A model generated the notes under the pieces. It worked only from the letters and a program-made list of their open reading frames with translations. It had not been told where the DNA came from and searched no databases. Positions 57,987 through 64,000 of a stretch of 64,000 bases of DNA are shown here, one piece after another (position 1 is the stretch's first letter; each line of letters starts with the position of its first letter). Location: positions 203,567,200-203,631,199 of the forward strand of contig CM037876.1 in the NCBI GenBank assembly GCA_021292165.1, read 5' to 3'. The stretch comes from Shinisaurus crocodilurus (lineage: Eukaryota > Chordata > Lepidosauria > Squamata > Shinisauridae). The position numbers were made by a program, and so were the translations under genes.

Positions 57987-58516
57987 CTTCAAAGGTATGA
58001 ACTTCAGAGACACCTGGTTGGCCACTTTTGAAGACAGAAAGCTAGACTAGATAGATGGACTCATATTCTGATCTAATTCTCATGTTGATGCTCTCATATA
58101 CAGAGGCCCACAAATGCAATCACGAGCTCACCACTGTGAAGCACATTTTTTTATTCTAGCAAGAACGCCTGTCCTTCTCCAGAGGCTAAGGGAAGAGGGA
58201 GAGTTTTCTTTAACCTTGCCCAGAATGTCAAAGAGGCTTACTGTGAGGTCAGAAAGGGCCCCCGTCCTTCTCCAAGGCTCAGTTTAACAGAAAGGCAGGA
58301 GCTTGCCTCAGTCAAGTTGGGTGTCAGAGATGCTCAAGCTGGATATCATAGGCAAGACTCCACCCCCCTCTATCTCTCAGAGAAGGGCCCGCCCAAATGC
58401 ATGGACTCCTGCTTATATAACATTACAGAAGGGGGTCAGAAAAGCATCCAATGCGTAAATGTTTTTCAACCCATACCCCCAACAATTTATACATCAGATA
58501 TAGGCAATTGCATAGG
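57987..58516. other. No recognisable gene
   Basis: No feature recognised. Confidence 0.4.
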
Positions 58517-58690
58517 GTTTCATAGATTTCATAGATCATAGAGTTGGAAACAGCCTACAAGGCTATCGAGTCCAACCCCTTGCTCAATGCAGGAAACTAG
58601 AGGAGGGGTCTCCCATCCAAGTAATAACCAGGCCTGACCCTGCTTAGCTTTCCACGCTCAGACAAGCTGAGCCAGCATAAACCGGTTCCT
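58517..58690 (-). mobile_element. 5S-rRNA-headed SINE, copy E
   Basis: Minus strand head with AAGCTAAGCAGGGTCAGGCC and TACTTGGATGGGAGACC; tail ends in CTATGATCTATGAAATCTAT. The 5' GGCCTGTGGCTC part is missing. Confidence 0.92.
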
Positions 58691-58735
58691 CCCTCCCCCC
58701 AGGATGCTTCCTGTGCTGAAAGAGTGAATGTAGGG

Positions 58736-59508
58736 CAGGGATATGCAACACTGGAAATCTCGTTCCGTTTGAGCTTGACGGACTTTAGACACATTTCCGA
58801 CCCAAACGGGCCATGTCGGGGGGGGAGGGTTTGGCTTCCATGAAATTGCTCGGAATATTTGTGCAAATTTGGAGCTGAGAACTGCGTATCTCTAGCACAA
58901 ATTGTGCAAATTTGTGTAAATTGCGCAAATCAGGGCCGACTGCTTAAGTTCGAGTCATTGTTGTTCCTGTTGTAGCATTTAACATGAGAAGTATGGAAGC
59001 ATCCTCCTTTCATTGCATATGCACACACTCCACCTTGGCCACCTTGAATTTTCTCACAATTAATTTTAGATTTGTGCAAAATTTGGGCCTCCACTCTGCA
59101 ATTTGCACAATTTACACAAATTCATGCAAATTGTACAAATCGCGGAGTGTGAATTTTGCACAAATTTCCTCAGCTTTTTTAAAAATTATGTAAATCACGG
59201 CCCATTTTAGAAATAGAAATCCGATTTGTTCCTTTGAAATTCTAATTTGGGGGGGATTTATTTTATTCTGGTTTATTGCAATCTCTGTAATAGATTGGAT
59301 ATTTTGTTTATTGCTTGGTTGTTATATAAATGTTAAAAATTTAATTAAAAAACAATTTAAAATAAAAGAAATAGAAATCCGCGTGCTGGCTTGACTCGCT
59401 TCAGATCAAGTTAGCACCAGCGCAGGATTGACAGAACAGAATTCACGGGGCTGAGTCAAGAAAATTTGTTGGATTTTCACCCCCTATCAGATTCCTCACA
59501 CATCCCCA
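58736..59508. mobile_element. hAT-like non-autonomous element with nested LINE
   Basis: Left CAGGGATATGCAACAC and right CCTCACACATCCCCA are weak inverted repeats; flanks ATGTAGGG and GTCTAGGG match at 6 of 8. The inside repeats GCAAATTTGTGTAAATTGCG-type words in both orientations. A LINE tail is inserted at 59,224. Confidence 0.55.
59209..59381 (+). mobile_element. Short LINE tail with 15-bp target duplication
   Basis: AGAAATAGAAATCCG at 59,209-59,223 is repeated exactly at 59,367-59,381. The 143-base insert is the plus-oriented partner of the LINE tail at 42,632-43,037 and ends TTTAAAATAAA. Confidence 0.85.
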
Positions 59509-59511
59509 GTC

Positions 59512-59610
59512 TAGGGTTACAATCCTGTACCCACTTACCTTGGAATAAGCCTCACTGAACTCGGTGGGGCTTATTTCTTAGCAGACATGCATAGGATTCA
59601 ACTGTAAGAA
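59512..59610. repeat. CAATCCTATGCAT-family repeat
   Basis: GTTACAATCCTGTACCCACT, then CACTGAACTCGGTGGGGCTT, then ACATGCATAGGATTCAACTG. Confidence 0.75.
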
Positions 59611-59738
59611 TCTACCCTATATATGCATGCCTTAATTCTACCCACTTCTGACATTTTTTCTGGGATACAATGTTGCATATTCTGAACAGCTTCCAGTAGC
59701 TGAAAGGATAGGGGAAAGGGAGAAAGCTGCATCACCAC

Positions 59739-59740
<2 letters not shown>

Positions 59741-59785
<45 letters not shown>
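59741..59785. repeat. (ATT)n microsatellite
   Basis: About 15 ATT units. Confidence 0.95.
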
Positions 59786-59787
<2 letters not shown>

Positions 59788-60159
59788 GTATTTGTACACA
59801 GTGTATTTTTTTTTCAAGGGCACAAGTTTAGCATCTCTACTCCTGGGGAATATATTCCCGCATGCTAGTCCAGACATCAGCTTTCCCACATTATTCACAG
59901 TATGAAATGGTTGCCAACATGTTTCTTCTTGCATGCTTGTTCTGAAATATAGCCACTCTGTTTTGTGTGTGTCACTGATGGGAATTCTCTGAGGACTCCT
60001 TTCTAAGAAAGATTTGTTTGATGGTTTCTAGAAGAAAGGTGCATTTCCTTAGGGGCAGTACTGCTTTCTCCGAGCTCTGCTGGTACTGACCATCTATAGC
60101 AGTTGTGTACAACTTTTTTGTCCCGATGTCTGCGTCTGATGTGGAGCCAGGGACTGCAC

Positions 60160-60179
60160 ATATGTGTACGTATGCGCAC

Positions 60180-60219
<40 letters not shown>

Positions 60220-60376
60220 TACAGTATTCTTACACACAAATGCAGGTACAGATTTCACACACACACACACTTTCCTCTACATATACACACAGACTTCCCG
60301 CCCGATACACACACACATACAGCCCCCTCACACTTCCCTACACAAACACACACGCACACACACACTTCCCCCCTCA
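60160..60376. repeat. Degenerate CA-rich array
   Basis: A pure (CA)n run at 60,182-60,215 followed by interrupted CACACA blocks separated by CTTCCC/CCCCC-type spacers. Confidence 0.9.
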
Positions 60377-60404
60377 CATATGGGATTATCGCGTGAAGTG
60401 ATAA

Positions 60405-60975
60405 TTCCCCTTTACTCGTTCCCCTTTACTCGTCACTGGTTAGGCCTCATCTTGAGTACTGCGTCCAGTTCTGGGCACCACACTTTAGGAAGGACGTAGA
60501 CAAACTGGAGAGGGTTCAGAGGAGGGCAACAAGGATGATAAGGGGACTGGAAACAAGGCCCTATGAGGAGAGACTGAAAGAACTGGGCATGTTTAGCCTT
60601 CAGAAGAGGAGACTGAGGGGAGATATGATCGCACTCTTCCAGTACTTGAAGGGTTGTCACACGCAGGAGGGCCAGGATCTCTTCTCGATCATCCCAGTTT
60701 GCAGGACACGGAATAATGGGCTCAAGTTACAGGAACCCAGATTCCACCTAAACATCAGGAAAAATTTCCTGACTGTCAGAGCAATAAGACAATGGAATCA
60801 AGTACCTAGGGAGGTGGTGGGCTCTCCCACTCTGGAGGCATTCAAGGTGCAGCTGGACAGCCATCTGTCAGGGATGCTTTGACCTGGATTCCTGCATTGA
60901 GCAGGGGGTTGGACTCGATGGCCTTGTAGGCCCCTTCCAATTCTACTTTTCTATGATTCTATGAATCTATGATAT
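60405..60975 (+). mobile_element. CR1-type LINE 3' end
   Basis: A 5'-truncated copy with the end of ORF2 and the full 3' untranslated tail, including GCAGGGGGTTGGACTCGATG and repeats of the ATTCTATGA type (CTATGATTCTATGAATCTAT) at 60,950-60,972. It is inserted in a CA-rich array. Confidence 0.92.
60439..60882 (+). pseudogene. CR1 ORF2 C-terminal fragment, still open
   Basis: This is the last about 147 codons of the CR1 LINE ORF2, downstream of the reverse transcriptase fingers and palm. The frame reads [15 protein letters not shown], then [14 protein letters not shown], then [30 protein letters not shown] and [18 protein letters not shown], and stops at the TGA at 60,880. It has no stop or shift within, so this copy is young. 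It lacks the endonuclease and the catalytic box because of 5' truncation, so no enzyme can be made. Confidence 0.9.
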
Positions 60976-61013
60976 ATACACATACATACTGCCCCCGACA
61001 TACACACACACTA

Positions 61014-62121
61014 GTGTGGATTGGTTTAATTCAAGGCGATTCAAATCAATGATTTAAATCTGCAAGAAAATGAGTCAATTTAATTAACTGATTCAAATCA
61101 AGTTTCCCATTGAAACTTTTTGATATATTTCCTGAACAGTGGTGCAAATCTAACCACTAAGACATGTTACTTTACAACTAAATAGAGTATTATTTACAGT
61201 TTTATTCTTAAAAGCAGCCTTTGCTTCTCTTTGCCTTTCTGTATATATTTTGCATGCTTTCCCTTTTTACCTATAGAGGGAGTTCCTTTAAAATATTCCC
61301 ATACAGGGTCTTTCTTATGACCAGAACCCATGACATTTTGAGGTTAACAGCACAACGCTATACATATCTCCTCAGAAATAAGTTCCATTGAATTCAATGG
61401 GGCTGCTTATTCTCAGGTTAGTGGATATACTACTGCAGCCTTAGTATGAGAATACAGGAAGATACACAGTGGACATTTGGTTTTCTGTTTTTCTTACCAG
61501 TGTTGCTCCTTTCTGTTTCACTCTGCCTTGGCCCAACCTTGGCCTCACAAAAAACAAAACAAAATAGTGAACAAAAATGAAATGCCCATGATTGATAGGT
61601 CAAAGTAAGGTTTGATAGTTATTGGGTTATTCCAGTTTAACATGTTAAACATCTGATTTTTTAGATTTCTTTTAAGCATCCATTTTTATCCACTGTGCAA
61701 TATTGTTTTTCTGTCTTAACTAACTTCTCTGCCTTGCCTGGCCCAACTCCACCACCATATACGCACAAACAATGACAAACCTGTCTAGTTTGTGTCTTTG
61801 CATATGTAACTTTAGTCAGAGAAACTGAACTTTCAAGAAGCAAGAGCTGGTAGTTAGGCTGGACAGAATCAGTTTCATGAGATGAAAAACTGAAATTACT
61901 GCCTGTGTTTGATGGGTAGGTAACTTTATTTTTATGAGACTGTAAGTGTACGTATAGCATGTTTATGATGAGATTCAATTGTAACTACGGTATGTTGTTT
62001 AAGTGAGAAAAAAATTTAGTGTTTTACTTATCATGCTTTTTAAAAAATAAAAAATAAAAACAATTTAAATTTTAAAAAACATTTTTTTGTTTTAAAAAAT
62101 CATTGATTTTTATCCACCTTG
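61014..62121. mobile_element. Non-autonomous DNA element with GTGGATTxxxTTTAAATC ends
   Basis: Left TGTGGATTGGTTTAATTCAA and AAATCAATGATTTAAATC; right AAAAATCATTGATTTTTATC then CACCTT. The inverted ends are separated by about 1.0 kb without coding capacity. Inserted in CA-rich sequence. 61,350-61,440 holds a CAATCCTATGCAT-family copy. Confidence 0.7.
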
Positions 62122-62197
62122 ACATACATACATACTGTCCCCCGCTTACACACACACACATTACCCCACATATACACACACATACACACCATATATA
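62122..62197. repeat. CA-rich array, middle part
   Basis: CATACATACATACTGTCCCC then CACACACACACATTACC. Resembles 60,983-61,010 (CATACATACTGCCCCCGACA). Confidence 0.85.
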
Positions 62198-62447
62198 CAG
62201 TAATACCTTGGATTGCAAGTAACTTGGTCTGAGAGCGTTTTGCAAGACAAGCAATTTTTTAAAATAAATTTTGACTTGATAAACAAGCGACGTCTTGCAA
62301 TACAAGTAGTGTAGGGATGTAACCGCTCGCCTCAAGCGGGCCGAAATCGGCCCCGCTCTCGCCCACCAGAGACTCGCTTTGATATAAGAGTGTTTTGGAT
62401 TACAAGCACGGTTCCGGAACGAATTATGCTTGCAATCCAAGGTATTA
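62198..62447 (+). mobile_element. Tc1/mariner-type MITE, copy 3, with replaced centre
   Basis: Ends CAGTAATACCTTGGATTGCA and TGCAATCCAAGGTATTA; right CTG and TA are eroded. The flanks match copy 2, but the AT-rich middle is replaced by about 59 GC-rich bases (62,313-62,371) including CAAGCGGGCCGAAATCGGCC. Confidence 0.85.
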
Positions 62448-62490
62448 TATACACATACACATACACATACATACACACACACACACACAT
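62448..62490. repeat. CA-rich array, right part
   Basis: ATACACATACACATACATAC followed by (CA)n. Confidence 0.9.
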
Positions 62491-64000
62491 CTCAGCACAT
62501 GCAGGGATGGGAAGGTTTAAATCTTCCCTGCCTGCCTGCTGAGAATTAGGGATCTCAGGCCCCAGCAGTGTCCTGAAGGATCAGTGTTTCTCTGCTGCTA
62601 CTACTTGCTTTCACCTCTCCTAGTCTCCAGAGATGTCCAGCAAGATGGGCCAAGTTTAGCAGCCGGATGATGGGAAATAGCTGTGTGTGGTGATTGAAAT
62701 ACCAGCATGGCAAACTTCACCATGCTGAAAGTCGTACAACAGTGGTGCTTGGTGTGTGTGTGTGTGTGTGTGTGTGTTTGTTTGTTTGTTTGGTTATAAA
62801 CTCTTTTTTTCTATTTGTCCTGGCTATCATATGTTAGTGGTGATTTCCTCCACAGAGCATCTTCTGGGGCACAATTGTCTAGTTGATTCAGCCATGCTTT
62901 TCAATCCTCCCATTGTGACTACAGTAGACAGGAGGGCCTTGAAAGTTGAGGTAGTATTTTCTGAGGTAATACAGGTCCAAAAAGCAATTAAGAAATTAAG
63001 AGTGGGCATGATTTGCATAAGATTTTTTGTTTGTTTGCCGGGGGGGGGGGAGCACTTTGCTTGATCCTAGTTTAGGGAGGCCATTTTTCTCTTCCACCAC
63101 TCTTACGTGATGCTGCATTACAAGAAAAGAGAAAGAGGCTGATGCAGAGAATAGTTTTTGCTTTAATGGAGAGGCCAACCCTGTCAAGATTAGACTGGAG
63201 CATGAAAAGGCATGACTGCTGTGGATTTGGATCAATGGCATGCTGAGGCCTGTGTCTACTTATGTGCATGTCTGAACTTTCCAGTCAGGAATCATTTCTC
63301 TCAAGAAGCTGCACACTGAACCGTACTGAAAAAGATTTGATAATGGCAAAGTTCTCTACAGCTCAAATGGCTGATTGAATTGCTGTTGCTATGGAATGCC
63401 CACAAACAATCACCCCATTGGATAGAGAGAGAAAATTACAGTTCCTTCTGTGGCAGTTTGGAAGGTGTCTGGATTGGGTGAATGCCAGCACAATAAAAGC
63501 TCAAACTATGTAAAGATTGTGTTCCTTAAAAATATGATGTGACGATGGGCATTTTAATTCAGCTATTTATTTCACTCACTTATTAAGTCAAGTTTTAAGA
63601 GCTTGAAAAAATATTGGCCACAGCCATTTGTTTATTCTTCCCCAGTCATGTATAAAGCAGGTAGGGTGAGACATTTAAAGAGCAAACAGGCTGTATGGGT
63701 GAGAGGAGGTGAACCTTGCCCACTCCCACAGAGTGCCTCCCCCTAGGCATCACCAGAACTCCTCCCCCACCCCAAACTGGGCTCCAATACCAGAAGAGGG
63801 TGGGGAGAAAAGAACTGGGTGGGGTGGGGTGGGGTGGGGAGATGGACTGGTGTGAGGTAAGCCACATGAGGAGGGAGTGTTCAGCTCCCCCTCACCCATC
63901 CACCCCTTTCACTCTTAACATTAGCATTATCCCTGCTTCAGATGTGATTGGAGCAGGCCTGGGTTTCAGCAAAGGGCTCTAATGCTGCTGCTGTGTCTAG
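62491..64000. other. No recognisable gene
   Basis: Contains a GT run (62,752-62,776), a (TTTG)n patch, a poly-G run at about 63,041 and a GGGGT tandem at 63,817-63,840. No domain or repeat family recognised. Confidence 0.45.

Noticed and set aside
59741..59934. Poly-Asn open frame on the minus strand
   Set aside because: Produced by translating the ATT microsatellite.
60160..60376. CRISPR-like array
   Set aside because: Repeats are dinucleotide CA runs with irregular spacers in a vertebrate genome.

Overview
The window looks like a gene-poor, intergenic or intronic stretch of a vertebrate nuclear genome, most likely a squamate reptile. I base this on the repeat content: L2-, CR1- and L1-type LINE pieces, 5S-rRNA-headed SINEs with CR1-like tails, tRNA-headed SINEs, MIR/CORE-SINE relics, hAT and Tc1/mariner MITEs, a DIRS retrotransposon and a Ty1/copia retrotransposon, in an AT-rich, microsatellite-rich background. 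Nothing looks bacterial or viral, and I find no convincing multi-exon host gene. The species assignment is inference.

Layout. 1-3.9 kb: L2-type LINE pieces and low-complexity DNA. 3.99-10.04 kb: a nearly full-length DIRS-type element with inverted terminal repeats (ITRs), a frame-broken gag, a long open RT-RNase H-DAM-like ORF, a tyrosine recombinase (YR) interrupted by a copy of the element's own terminal repeat, and an internal complementary region that copies the joined ends. 10-29.6 kb: mostly unique-looking DNA with old SINE/LINE relics, a target-duplicated L1 tail and small DNA transposons. 29.6-43.4 kb: a 919-bp hAT element in the tail of a 5S SINE, further 5S SINEs, a long antisense L2, a SINE nested in a hAT MITE, and a LINE tail with a 12-bp target duplication. 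43-50 kb: mariner-type MITEs, TIR elements and a broken Myb/SANT-like gene split by a hairpin-bearing MITE. 50.4-55.2 kb: a Ty1/copia element with two 543-bp LTRs that differ at about four positions, a half-tRNA-type primer site, and an interior decayed past coding ability. 55-64 kb: hAT MITEs, a 5S SINE, a CR1 3' end with 148 open codons of ORF2, and a CA-rich array carrying several insertions.

How the parts relate. In the DIRS element, gag, RT-RH and YR would cooperate: the RT copies the RNA, the internal complementary region joins the ends into a circle, and YR integrates the circle without a target duplication. In this copy gag and YR are broken. The 5S SINEs share their 3' tail with the CR1 copy at 60.4-61.0 kb, so the parasite and its likely LINE partner are visible side by side. 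The copia element is young by its LTRs but cannot make its own Pol, so it probably moved with proteins supplied in trans.
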